Source: Flavobacteriaceae bacterium (lineage in GTDB: Bacteria; Bacteroidota; Bacteroidia; Flavobacteriales; Flavobacteriaceae). Taken from it: a stretch of DNA of 43,346 nt. This document shows, piece after piece, positions 33,297 through 41,174 of this stretch. The position numbers and the translations under genes are program-made. The stretch covers positions 1 through 43,346 of the forward strand of contig CANGFO010000017.1 of NCBI GenBank assembly GCA_947453195.1, in the 5' to 3' direction. The notes under the pieces were generated by a model that had not been told where the DNA came from, searched no databases, and worked only from the letters and a program-made list of their open reading frames with translations. How positions within the stretch are numbered: position 1 is the stretch's first letter; each line of letters opens with the position of its first letter.

Positions 33297-34730
33297 ATGA
33301 AAGATTTTCAATTTAAGTTTGACGCAGCGAGTTTCAATACCATTTTTCCTTATTTTATTTTATTTGATAAAAATTATAACATAAAATCCTGGGGCACTTT
33401 GTTGTCAGATTGTATTCCTGATTTTAAGACTACAATTTCTTTACTTGATTTATTTAATTTAAAATCGGCAAATCCTGAATTGTCAAATAAGGATATTTTA
33501 TTAGATAAAGTTATTTTAAGTTCTGTTAAAAAAGATGATTTTCAACTAGAAGGACAAATTCATTCTTATGAAGATGATTTGCTATTTATTGGGACGCCAA
33601 TTTATGATACCGTTTCAAACAAAATGGTAAAGGAAGACTTAGATTCAAATCGTACACTGCAAAAATTACAAGAGGAGCAGCTTGTTTTGTTGTCTTTAAT
33701 TGCAGAAAAAAATATTAATGCAGTAATTATTTGTGATAATACGGGTAAAATAGAATGGGTAAATAGTAGTTTCATTTCCATGTCAGAATATTCATTTGAC
33801 GAAGTAATTGGAAAAAAACCGGGCCATATTTTACAAGGTAAAGAATCTAATTTTGAACAAATAAATTATTTAAGGAATCAAATTCGAAATGGATTGCCTT
33901 TTAAATGCGAGATCATAAATTACAAAAAATCGGGGGAGAAATATTGGGTTAAAATTCAAGGACAAGCATTGTATAATAAAAAAGGAGAAATCTTAAAGTA
34001 TTTTGCGATTCAAGAGGACATTACAAATAATATTACATTAAAATCGAAAACCGAAGAATTAGCAAATGATGTTGCTAAAACAAATAAGGATTTAGAAAGT
34101 TATGCGTTGATTGCCTCACATGATTTAAAAGCGCCCATAAGAAGTATTTACTCTTTAATTACATTCTTAAAAGAGGATAATGATTTAAAAGAAAGTTCTA
34201 AAGAATATCTTGCAATAATAGAAAGCAAGTTAGAAAAAATGAACCATCAAATAGAAGGCATCTTAGACTACGCACAAATAGACAAAGAATACTTTATTTA
34301 TGAAGAAGTAAATAGTAATGAAATTGTAGAAAAAAGCATTGAAAATCTAACAATTCCAGAAAAAATTGAAGTTAAAATTCTTCAAAAACTGCCTGTACTA
34401 AAAGCAGATAAATACCGATTACAACAATTGTTTCAAAATGTAATATGTAATGCAGTCAAATTTATTGACAAACCAAAAGGAATTGTTGAAATTGATTATA
34501 AAGAAGATCGAAACTCCTATATTTTTTCTATAAAAGATAATGGTAGAGGTGTTGCTAAAGAAAACCAACCGCACCTATTTAATGTTTCTAAATACTTTAA
34601 TAATAACGATAGGTCAACTGGATTGGGTCTGTCTATTGCCAAAAAAATAGTTGAGTTGTTTAACGGTAAAATCTGGATAGAAAGTGAACTAGGGGTAGGC
34701 ACAACTTTCTATATTGAGCTAAAAAAGTAA
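33297..34730 (+). CDS. Soluble histidine kinase with HNOBA, PAS, HisKA and HATPase domains
   Basis: 477 residues from the ATG at 33297; an in-frame ATG at 33261 would add 12 residues and overlap the regulator. The first ~110 residues match the HNOBA (haem-NO-binding-associated) domain of guanylate cyclase and H-NOX partners: IFPYFILFDKNYNIKSWG, SLLDLFNLKSANP, and FQLEGQIHSYEDDLLFIGTP. A short coiled coil leads to a PAS-PAC domain (NAVIICDNTGKIEWVNSSF, GKKPGHILQGKES, ending YFAIQEDITN), without the Cys of LOV domains. The phospho-His lies in IASHDLKAPIRS (codon 34119-34121), followed by NVICNAVKF, IKDNGRGV and STGLGLSIAKKI. No membrane helix is present. No H-NOX gene is in the window; its next neighbour is a FIST protein. 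Confidence 0.9.
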   Translation: MKDFQFKFDAASFNTIFPYFILFDKNYNIKSWGTLLSDCIPDFKTTISLLDLFNLKSANPELSNKDILLDKVILSSVKKDDFQLEGQIHSYEDDLLFIGTPIYDTVSNKMVKEDLDSNRTLQKLQEEQLVLLSLIAEKNINAVIICDNTGKIEWVNSSFISMSEYSFDEVIGKKPGHILQGKESNFEQINYLRNQIRNGLPFKCEIINYKKSGEKYWVKIQGQALYNKKGEILKYFAIQEDITNNITLKSKTEELANDVAKTNKDLESYALIASHDLKAPIRSIYSLITFLKEDNDLKESSKEYLAIIESKLEKMNHQIEGILDYAQIDKEYFIYEEVNSNEIVEKSIENLTIPEKIEVKILQKLPVLKADKYRLQQLFQNVICNAVKFIDKPKGIVEIDYKEDRNSYIFSIKDNGRGVAKENQPHLFNVSKYFNNNDRSTGLGLSIAKKIVELFNGKIWIESELGVGTTFYIELKK

Positions 34731-34734
34731 TGAT

Positions 34735-35865
34735 ATGAAAATACTTCAAGCATCTAAAAATGGAAATGAAAATTGGCGCTATTTACAAGAAAAAACGTTA
34801 TTAAATAATCCAATTGTAATGGTATTTGGAAACAGATATTTATTAGAAGATGAAACTGTAATCCAAGAAATAAAAAAGGAATTTTCTTATGAAAATCTAG
34901 TTTTTGCATCTACTTCTGGTGAAATATTGGATGGCAGTATGCACGATAATTCTATTTCAGTCACTGCAATTGAGTTAGAAAACAGCACTTATGTTATTGA
35001 AAGAGAAAACAGTTCTAATTTCAACGGGCAAATCAATCTTTTGGGCGAAGCCCTGTTGGAAAAATTCCCAAAAGAAAAACTTAAGCATCTATTTGTATTA
35101 GCCGATGGCATGTTGGATGGGAGTAAATTAATTGAAGGATTGGAACGAAATTTAAGCAAAACCATTTCCATAACCGGAGGAATGTGTGGTGACGATGCTC
35201 GATTTGAAAAAACACTTTCCTCTTATAATGACAATCCAAAAACTGGAGAAGTGGTATTAATTGGTTTGTATGGCGATACTCTAGAAGTTACCTTTGCTAG
35301 TGCTGGAGGCTGGTTTCCATTTGGCCCAGAACGTAAAATAACAAAATCTAAGGACAATATTGTATTTGAAATAGATAATAAACCCGCCTTAGAAGTATAT
35401 AAAAATCATCTGTCTCACCGGGCAATTGGCTTGCCTTCGGCATCCTTATCTTTTCCATTAAATGTTACGTATGAAGGGAAAAAGCAGGCTGTTGTAAGGA
35501 CTATTTTGGCTGTAGATGAGTCACAACATGCTTTAATTTTGGCAGGGGATGCCCCCGAAAATTCGAAAGTACAATTGTTAATGGCTTCGGTTGATGCCTT
35601 AATTGATGGGGCACAAAACGCAACCGAACTAGCAGTACAGAATAGAGAAAAAAAGGCCGAAATAGCCCTATTGGTTAGTTGCATAGGAAGAAAATTAGTA
35701 ATGAATAAAAGAGTTGGAGAGGAAACAGAATACGTAAAGGAATCTTTAGATGAATGTACTTTAATCACTGGATTTTATTCTTATGGGCAAATTGCTCCAT
35801 TTAATGGGAATGATTATACCAACTTACATAATCAAACAATGACAGTAACACTTATAAGCGAATAA
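34735..35865 (+). CDS. FIST-domain sensor protein, NosP-like candidate
   Basis: 376 residues with FIST_N (about 25-215) and FIST_C (about 215-365). Marks are FASTSGEILDGSMHDNSISV, HLFVLADGMLDGS, ITGGMCGDDARF, VVLIGLYG, and in the C-terminal half IGLPSASLSFPL and a late CIGRKLVM, LITGFYSYGQIAPF. FIST proteins sense small ligands; the NosP branch binds haem and NO and controls a kinase encoded beside it. Possible haem-ligand His include H70, H118, H225 and H228; I cannot tell which if any. It sits between two kinases (4-base gap before, 1-base overlap after). Confidence 0.88.
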   Translation: MKILQASKNGNENWRYLQEKTLLNNPIVMVFGNRYLLEDETVIQEIKKEFSYENLVFASTSGEILDGSMHDNSISVTAIELENSTYVIERENSSNFNGQINLLGEALLEKFPKEKLKHLFVLADGMLDGSKLIEGLERNLSKTISITGGMCGDDARFEKTLSSYNDNPKTGEVVLIGLYGDTLEVTFASAGGWFPFGPERKITKSKDNIVFEIDNKPALEVYKNHLSHRAIGLPSASLSFPLNVTYEGKKQAVVRTILAVDESQHALILAGDAPENSKVQLLMASVDALIDGAQNATELAVQNREKKAEIALLVSCIGRKLVMNKRVGEETEYVKESLDECTLITGFYSYGQIAPFNGNDYTNLHNQTMTVTLISE

Positions 35866-36887
35866 TGAATTCTTTATTAAAAAGACAGATTGGAAAGCAC
35901 TTAAAAAACGGATTAAACCATTTGGATCAGTTTTTAGAATCTATAGATGATTCGTACAGTAATTACGAAGATCAAATTGCCATTTTGCAACATTCCATGA
36001 AAATAAGTTCGGATGAATTGTATGAAGCCAATCAAAAATTACGAGATGAAGCAGATAGCTTAAAGGAGATTAATAAAAACTTAGAGTTCATCTTAAATTC
36101 GATGAATTTGGACAGTAATAACAGCCAATCTTTAAATGATTTTAACACTTCCGATTATATTAAACAGCAAACTATTGAGATCATAAAAATCAATAAACAA
36201 AGAGAAGAGTTGTTGAATAGCCTTGAAAAACAAAATCAATCGTTAAATGAATATGCACATGTGGTTTCCCATGATTTAAAATCACCCTTGCGAAGTATTC
36301 ATTCCTTAATAACTTGGATTAAAGAAGAAAATGAGGCTAATTTTGATCCCAAAACAGAAGAGTATTTTTCATTGATACAGAAAAAGGTTGAAAAAATGAA
36401 TCACCTCATTCAAGGAATTTTAACCTATTCTAAAATTGATAAAGTACATATTGTAAAAGAAGAAGTTGATTTAAATGATCTTGTTCAAAATATTTTGAAT
36501 ATGGTTTTTATTCCGTCTCACATTGAAGTTAAAATAACAAATAAGCTGCCAACGATTAAAGCAGATGGATTTAGAATGCAGCAATTGTTTCAGAATTTAA
36601 TCAATAATGCTATTAATTTTAATGATAAATCAGAGGGGCTGGTAGAGATTTCTTGTATTGATGAAGAAGAACATTTTGTTTTTTCAATTAAGGATAATGG
36701 AGTTGGGATTTCTAAAAACAATCATGAGAAAATATTTTTAATTTTTGAGTCGATTGCACATGATGATAAATCCAGCGGCATCGGCCTTTCAATTGTGAAA
36801 CGTATATTAGATAACAGCAACGAAAAAATATGGTTGGATAGTCAAGAGAATGTTGGCACCACCTTCTTTTTCACTTTGCATAAATAG
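35865..36887 (+). CDS. Soluble histidine kinase with coiled-coil N-terminus, FIST partner
   Basis: 340 residues. There is no membrane helix and no PAS domain. The N-terminus (1-125) is coiled coil with the pattern LDQFLESIDDSYSNYEDQIA then MKISSDELYEANQKLRDEAD, which recurs in kinases and cyclases encoded next to FIST proteins. The phospho-His is His136 (VVSHDLKSPLRS). ATPase motifs are NLINNAINF, IKDNGVGI, and SSGIGLSIVKRI. Its catalytic core is clearly related to that of the kinase two genes upstream. The start overlaps the FIST stop by one base. Confidence 0.92.
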   Translation: MNSLLKRQIGKHLKNGLNHLDQFLESIDDSYSNYEDQIAILQHSMKISSDELYEANQKLRDEADSLKEINKNLEFILNSMNLDSNNSQSLNDFNTSDYIKQQTIEIIKINKQREELLNSLEKQNQSLNEYAHVVSHDLKSPLRSIHSLITWIKEENEANFDPKTEEYFSLIQKKVEKMNHLIQGILTYSKIDKVHIVKEEVDLNDLVQNILNMVFIPSHIEVKITNKLPTIKADGFRMQQLFQNLINNAINFNDKSEGLVEISCIDEEEHFVFSIKDNGVGISKNNHEKIFLIFESIAHDDKSSGIGLSIVKRILDNSNEKIWLDSQENVGTTFFFTLHK

Positions 36888-36894
36888 TCACAAT

Positions 36895-37212
36895 ATGGAG
36901 CATCCTAATTTAGATTATTTTTATAAAATTGCAGACGGGGATCAAGCAATAATTGATAAATTTATTTCAATATTAAAAAGTGAATTTCCGCAGCAATTGA
37001 TTAATTACAATGAAAATATTTCTATTCCAAATTATGATGAAGCATCGGAGGCCGTTCATAAATTAAAACATAAAATAGGGATTTTAGGACTTGAGAACGC
37101 GTATCAAATTGCCGGTCAATTTGAACAAAATCTAAGAAATAACACTTTGGAAAATCAAAGCGAGTTCGAAGTTATATTAAAAAATATAACTAACTTTATC
37201 CAAAAATTATAA
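36895..37212 (+). CDS. Free-standing Hpt phosphotransfer protein
   Basis: 105 residues from the ATG at 36895, eight bases after the kinase stop; an ATG at 36850 inside the kinase gene is unlikely. The Hpt helix carries His55 in AVHKLKHKIGILGLENA, an HxxKH form of the usual HxxKG or HxxKS. Hpt proteins carry phosphate from one receiver to another. Its place between kinase and LytTR regulator implies a multistep relay. Confidence 0.88.
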   Translation: MEHPNLDYFYKIADGDQAIIDKFISILKSEFPQQLINYNENISIPNYDEASEAVHKLKHKIGILGLENAYQIAGQFEQNLRNNTLENQSEFEVILKNITNFIQKL

Positions 37213-37224
37213 GCATTAATTATT

Positions 37225-37929
37225 ATGATTAAATGTATTATTATTGATGATGAAATATTGGCTAGAGAAATTCTATCCATTTTGATTTTAAAATCTGAAA
37301 AATTAGTATTGGTAGAGCAATTTACTAATGCAATTGATGCTATGAAATACCTTAATTCTAATGAGGTTGATTTAATTTTTTTAGATATTCACATGCCTAA
37401 TTTTTCCGGATTTGATTTTGTGCAAACCATAAAAAATCCTCCTAAAATTATTTTGGTTACCGTTGACAAAAACTTTGCATTAGATGCATTTAATTACAAC
37501 TGTATTGCTGATTATTTAGTAAAACCAATTGAAGAAGAGCGATTTAACAGAGCGATTAAACGAATTAATATTAAAAAAGAACTGCCCGTTGTTACGCCAA
37601 TTGCTCCAGATAATTCAACTAAAGAAATTTATATCAATATTGATAAACGATTAATTAAAATTGATATTGCTACCATTAATTTTATTCAAGCAAATGGGGA
37701 TTATATCTTAATTAAAACAGAAGTTAATAATTATACGGTTCATACTACTTTAAAGAAAATTGAGGAAAAACTCCCAAAATCCTCCTTTTTAAAAATTCAC
37801 CGATCTTATGTGATCAATGTGAATAAAATTATTGATATTCAAGATTCTACTGTGTTAATTGGAAAAGAATTGATTCCGGTTAGTAAAAACAATCGTTCAC
37901 TATTGATGGAATCAATCAATTTACTTTAA
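37225..37929 (+). CDS. LytTR-family response regulator
   Basis: 234 residues. The receiver has DDE at 8-10, Asp54 in LIFLDIHMPNFSG, Thr in ILVTVDKN and Lys in DYLVKPIEEE. The LytTR DNA-binding domain (about 130-234) shows INFIQANGDYILIKT, TTLKKIEEKLPKSSFLKIHR and SYVINVNKI. It should be the transcriptional output of the cluster. It begins 12 bases after the Hpt gene and is followed by 168 gene-free bases. Confidence 0.95.
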   Translation: MIKCIIIDDEILAREILSILILKSEKLVLVEQFTNAIDAMKYLNSNEVDLIFLDIHMPNFSGFDFVQTIKNPPKIILVTVDKNFALDAFNYNCIADYLVKPIEEERFNRAIKRINIKKELPVVTPIAPDNSTKEIYINIDKRLIKIDIATINFIQANGDYILIKTEVNNYTVHTTLKKIEEKLPKSSFLKIHRSYVINVNKIIDIQDSTVLIGKELIPVSKNNRSLLMESINLL

Positions 37930-37967
37930 TCCAACTTTTGTTAGAATAGTATTAGTCTTTTAAAATA

Positions 37968-38004
37968 GTCATTTCGACTTTTAATAATGTCCTTTCGGCG
38001 AAAT
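37968..38004. repeat. Possible remnant of a REP-like inverted repeat
   Basis: GTCATTTCGAC (37968-37978) and TGTCCTTTCGGCGAAAT (37988-38004) with ATTTCG/CGAAAT arms resemble the GTCATTTCGAC-type intergenic repeats I recall from Flavobacteria. Only one degenerate copy is in the window. Confidence 0.35.
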
Positions 38005-38097
38005 AAAAAGCAATATTTATATATTAAAGTTATTTTTACTTGTGCCATATTTGCTTCTATGATTAGGTAAATATTTAGGTTGGTAAGATAATTTTGA

Positions 38098-38457
38098 ATG
38101 AATAAAAAAGTCTACATATACGATACCTCTAAAGGTTTTTCTTCTTTATTAAAACATTACTATTCATCTAAATTGAATTTTGATGTTTGTACCAATAAAA
38201 AAAGATTTGAACCCGATTCAATTCAAGGATATGATGCTTGTTTTTTTGTAGTAAACGATATGGACGATTTTACTAACCTTATCAATCTCTATTTTAAAAT
38301 TGAACATTTTTTTGTAGGAGTTCCCAATCTAATTATTAAAGATAAAATTGAGCGATTAAAATATGAAGAGATTGTTGTTTTGGAATTTGATAAAAGCAAA
38401 CACGAACTTTTGAAAATAATCAATCAAAACCTGCTTCAAAGAAAATTAATTGCATAA
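38098..38457 (+). CDS. Small protein of unknown function, possibly a degenerate receiver
   Basis: 119 residues. KKVYIYDTSKGFSSLLKHYY at the start and IQGYDACFFVVNDMDDFTN in the middle follow the strand-helix order of a receiver domain, and VVLEFDKSKHELLKIINQNL could be the last helix. The phosphorylatable Asp and the conserved Lys are not at recognisable places, so it would be a pseudo-receiver at best. It is the last gene before a terminator, 168 bases after the LytTR regulator and in the same direction. Confidence 0.65.
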   Translation: MNKKVYIYDTSKGFSSLLKHYYSSKLNFDVCTNKKRFEPDSIQGYDACFFVVNDMDDFTNLINLYFKIEHFFVGVPNLIIKDKIERLKYEEIVVLEFDKSKHELLKIINQNLLQRKLIA

Positions 38458-38486
38458 AAAAATCCGTTATTAAACGGATTTTTTTA
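38456..38486. terminator. Bidirectional terminator at the end of the signalling region
   Basis: AATCCGTT (38461-38468) pairs with AACGGATT (38473-38480) around an ATTA loop, with A and T runs. It overlaps the preceding stop codon and is also downstream of the minus-strand dipeptidase. Confidence 0.9.
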
Positions 38487-38504
38487 TGATTTGGAGATTC
38501 AAAA

Positions 38505-39893
38505 TTATTTATTCATTTCCACAAAATATTTGTAGAATAATGGAATAGTTTCTATTCCTTTCAAATAATTAAAAATGCCAAAATGTTCATTTGGTGAATG
38601 AATTGCATCCGAGTCTAAACCAAATCCCATTAATATGGTTTTAGATTTTAATTCTTTTTCAAATAAGGCTACAATAGGAATACTTCCTCCTGATCTTACT
38701 GGTATTGCAGGCACTCCAAAGGTTTCGGTATACGCTTGATTCGCTGCTTTATAGCCAATACTATCAATTGGAGTTACATACCCTTGTCCCCCGTGATGAG
38801 GTGTAACTTTCACAGTAACCGATTTAGGAGCTATGCTAATAAAATGTTTACTGAAAAGTTCAGTTATTTCTTCCCAATCTTGGTTTGGAACCAGGCGCAT
38901 CGAAATTTTTGCATAGGCTTTACTTGCAATAACTGTTTTTGCCCCTTCTCCTGTATATCCTCCCCATATTCCGTTTACATCTAATGTTGGACGAATGGAA
39001 TTTCTTTCGTTGGTTACGTAGCCAGTTTCCCCATAAACATCTGCTATGTCTAATGCTTTTTTATATGCGTCTAAACTAAATGGTGCTTTTGCCATTTCGG
39101 CTCTTTCGGCTGCAGATAATTCTTCTACTTCATCATAAAATCCAGGAATAGTGATGTGATTATTTTCATCGTGTAACGAAGCAATCATTTTCGTCAACAC
39201 ATTTATCGGATTTGCCACAGCACCACCATATAAACCAGAGTGTAAATCTCTATTTGGCCCTGTAACTTCAACTTCTACATAGCTCAATCCTCTTAATCCA
39301 GTAGTTATAGAAGGTTGTTGGTTGGAAATCATTCCGGTATCGGAAATCAAAATTACATCGTTGGCTAATTTTTCTTGATTTCGTTCTACAAACCAACTTA
39401 ACGATTTCGATCCTACTTCTTCTTCACCTTCAATCATGAATTTTACATTACACGGCAAATTATTGGTAGCAATCATGTATTCAAAAGCTTTAACATGCAT
39501 ATACATTTGCCCTTTGTCGTCACAAGCTCCACGTGCAAAAATGGCCCCTTCCGGATGAATTTCGGTAGTTTTAATTACTGGTTCAAATGGAGGTGATGTC
39601 CATAATTCAATTGGGTCTGGTGGTTGTACATCATAATGGCCATAAACTAATACCGTTGGAAGGTTCTTGTCTATAATATGCTCCCCAAAAACTATTGGAT
39701 AACCCGGTGTTTCACAAATTTCAACATGCTTACATCCGGCTTTTTCTAGACTTGCTTTTACGGCATTTGCGGTATCAATTACATCTTGTGAGTAGGCGGT
39801 ATCGGCACTTACCGAAGGAATTTTAAGCAATTCAATTAACTCGTTTATGAAACGTTCTTTATTTTCTTGAACGTAATTTTTTATTGTGTTCAT
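38505..39893 (-). CDS. M20-family dipeptidase
   Basis: 462 residues from the ATG at 39891-39893. A longer open frame runs through the antisense of tRNA-Leu (to 40106) and is not coding. The M20 metal motifs are present: VYGHYDVQPPDP, GACDDKGQ, and MIEGEEEVGSKS. Downstream, GPNRDLHSGLYGG marks the dimerisation domain. It hydrolyses dipeptides in the cytoplasm with two metal ions, likely zinc. It is a single-gene unit. Confidence 0.95.
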   Translation of the reverse strand: MNTIKNYVQENKERFINELIELLKIPSVSADTAYSQDVIDTANAVKASLEKAGCKHVEICETPGYPIVFGEHIIDKNLPTVLVYGHYDVQPPDPIELWTSPPFEPVIKTTEIHPEGAIFARGACDDKGQMYMHVKAFEYMIATNNLPCNVKFMIEGEEEVGSKSLSWFVERNQEKLANDVILISDTGMISNQQPSITTGLRGLSYVEVEVTGPNRDLHSGLYGGAVANPINVLTKMIASLHDENNHITIPGFYDEVEELSAAERAEMAKAPFSLDAYKKALDIADVYGETGYVTNERNSIRPTLDVNGIWGGYTGEGAKTVIASKAYAKISMRLVPNQDWEEITELFSKHFISIAPKSVTVKVTPHHGGQGYVTPIDSIGYKAANQAYTETFGVPAIPVRSGGSIPIVALFEKELKSKTILMGFGLDSDAIHSPNEHFGIFNYLKGIETIPLFYKYFVEMNK

Positions 39894-39960
39894 TGGTATT
39901 GGTTTGTTTTGAATTTCAAAAATACAAAAAAGAGTTTTAAAAAAAATTATAATTCCTAAT

Positions 39961-39988
39961 TTGGAATTCATAATTATTGTTATATTTG
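39961..39988 (+). promoter_or_regulatory. Promoter of tRNA-Leu
   Basis: TTG (39961-39963), 17 bases, TATATTTG (39981-39988), ending 14 bases before the mature tRNA. Confidence 0.8.
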
Positions 39989-40002
39989 CACTCACAATTT
40001 TT

Positions 40003-40084
40003 GCGGGTATGGCGAAATTGGTAGACGTGCCAGACTTAGGATCTGGTGCCGCAAGGCGTGTAGGTTCGAGTCCTATTACCCGCA
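40003..40084 (+). tRNA. tRNA-Leu (anticodon TAG)
   Basis: 82 bases. Acceptor GCGGGTA pairs with TACCCGC, discriminator A, anticodon TAG at 40037-40039 in loop CTTAGGA, a class II variable arm (TGCCGCAAGGCGT) and T-arm TAGGTTCGAGTCCTA. CCA is not encoded. Confidence 0.98.
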
Positions 40085-40089
40085 CAATC

Positions 40090-40125
40090 AAAAACCCTAA
40101 AACCATCAGGCTTTAGGGTTTTTTT
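40090..40125. terminator. Terminator after tRNA-Leu, shared with the Nfu gene
   Basis: AAAAACCCTAAA (40090-40101) pairs with TTTAGGGTTTTT (40112-40123). It lies between the plus-strand tRNA and the end of the minus-strand Nfu gene. Confidence 0.9.
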
Positions 40126-40144
40126 ATTCTAAATATTAGTTTTT

Positions 40145-41041
40145 TTAAGGGTTTACAGCTTCAACAACTATTGCAGCGTCGTTTAACATGTCTTTAAGCA
40201 TGTTTTCAATTCCGCTCTTTAATGTAAATGTAGAAGAAGGGCATCCGTTACAAGATCCTTGTAATATTACCCTTACACGTTTAGTATCCTCATCATAAGA
40301 ATCAAAAAGAATGTTACCCCCATCCGCAGCAACAGCTGGCTTTACATATTCTTCTAGAATATTGATTATTTGTTGGGAGGTAGTATCTAAGTTTTCAAAA
40401 TTTTTAATTTGTTGTTTTTCTTGTTTGGTGTCGGCTTCCGCAAAAATTTCTTCAATTACTGTCCCACCATTTTCAATATATTCTTTAATAAATGTGCGAA
40501 TTTCTGTAGTGATTTCTTCCCAACTAGCTACATCATATTTGGTAACTGAGATATAATTTTCATCAATAAAAACTTCTTTCACAAACGAAAATTGAAACAA
40601 TTCTTTTGCTAAAGGTGACGCTTTGGTCTCGTCAATATTTTTAAATTCAAATGCGTTTTTTGTAAGTCTTCTGCTCACCACAAACTTGAGTGTAGTAGGA
40701 TTTGGCGTGGTTTCACCGTATACAGTCACAGCAGATTTTTTCATGTTGGAAGCTTCCTCAAGTAAAATTTTTCCACCCGATTTTACGTATTCTTCAATTT
40801 GTTCTGCAACAGCTTCTTTAACGTCATTCCAATCAACAATACTAAATCGTTCAATAGCAATAAAATTTCCTGAGATGTATACCGTTTTAACAAAAGGAAG
40901 ATAAAATAATTGTTGTGCTAACGGAGAATTTTTTGCTTCATCGATGTTTTTGAATTCAAAATTTTCATTTTGTGTAATAAAATCCGGAAATTCAAATTTT
41001 AGTATTGTAGGATTTTGAGTCTCTTTAATGATTATTTTCAT
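40145..41041 (-). CDS. Nfu-type Fe-S scaffold with two Nfu_N domains and a NifU domain
   Basis: 298 residues. Two homologous Nfu_N domains (about 5-95 and 110-195) share PTxLKF, FEFKNIDE, SPLAxxLF and FVKxVxI motifs. The NifU domain at the end holds Cys264-x2-Cys267 in LQGSCNGCPSSTFTLKSG. Nfu proteins carry [4Fe-4S] clusters to target enzymes; the doubled N-domain may bind targets. It is a single-gene unit, and the window's second Nfu protein. Confidence 0.93.
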   Translation of the reverse strand: MKIIIKETQNPTILKFEFPDFITQNENFEFKNIDEAKNSPLAQQLFYLPFVKTVYISGNFIAIERFSIVDWNDVKEAVAEQIEEYVKSGGKILLEEASNMKKSAVTVYGETTPNPTTLKFVVSRRLTKNAFEFKNIDETKASPLAKELFQFSFVKEVFIDENYISVTKYDVASWEEITTEIRTFIKEYIENGGTVIEEIFAEADTKQEKQQIKNFENLDTTSQQIINILEEYVKPAVAADGGNILFDSYDEDTKRVRVILQGSCNGCPSSTFTLKSGIENMLKDMLNDAAIVVEAVNP

Positions 41042-41063
41042 TGTTTTTTTGTGTATTTTTCTG

Positions 41064-41071
41064 CAAATTTA
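41064..41071 (-). promoter_or_regulatory. -7 promoter element of the large Nfu gene
   Basis: TAAATTTG on the minus strand, 22 bases before the ATG at 41041. The -33 element is not clear. Confidence 0.45.
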
Positions 41072-41095
41072 ACAAAGTTATTTGTTGGGAATTTC

Positions 41096-41103
41096 TATAT
41101 TTG
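41096..41103 (+). promoter_or_regulatory. -7 promoter element of the second choice-of-anchor L gene
   Basis: TATATTTG fits TAnnTTTG, 71 bases before the ATG at 41175; the -33 element is not clear. Confidence 0.4.
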
Positions 41104-41174
41104 GCAATTAAACAATAAATTAACATTTGTTATCATTGATTTAATGAATAGCAACTACTATATTTTATAAATTT

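Noticed and set aside
33780..33850. LOV photoreceptor reading of the PAS domain
   Set aside because: The GKKPGHILQG segment has the LOV-like spacing but no flavin-binding Cys.
36850..36894. Hpt start inside the kinase gene
   Set aside because: The ATG at 36895 gives a normal Hpt start and spacing; the extra residues are the kinase tail read in another frame.
39894..40106. N-terminal extension of the M20 dipeptidase by 71 codons
   Set aside because: It runs through the antisense of tRNA-Leu and its promoter region; the family N-terminus begins at the ATG at 39893.
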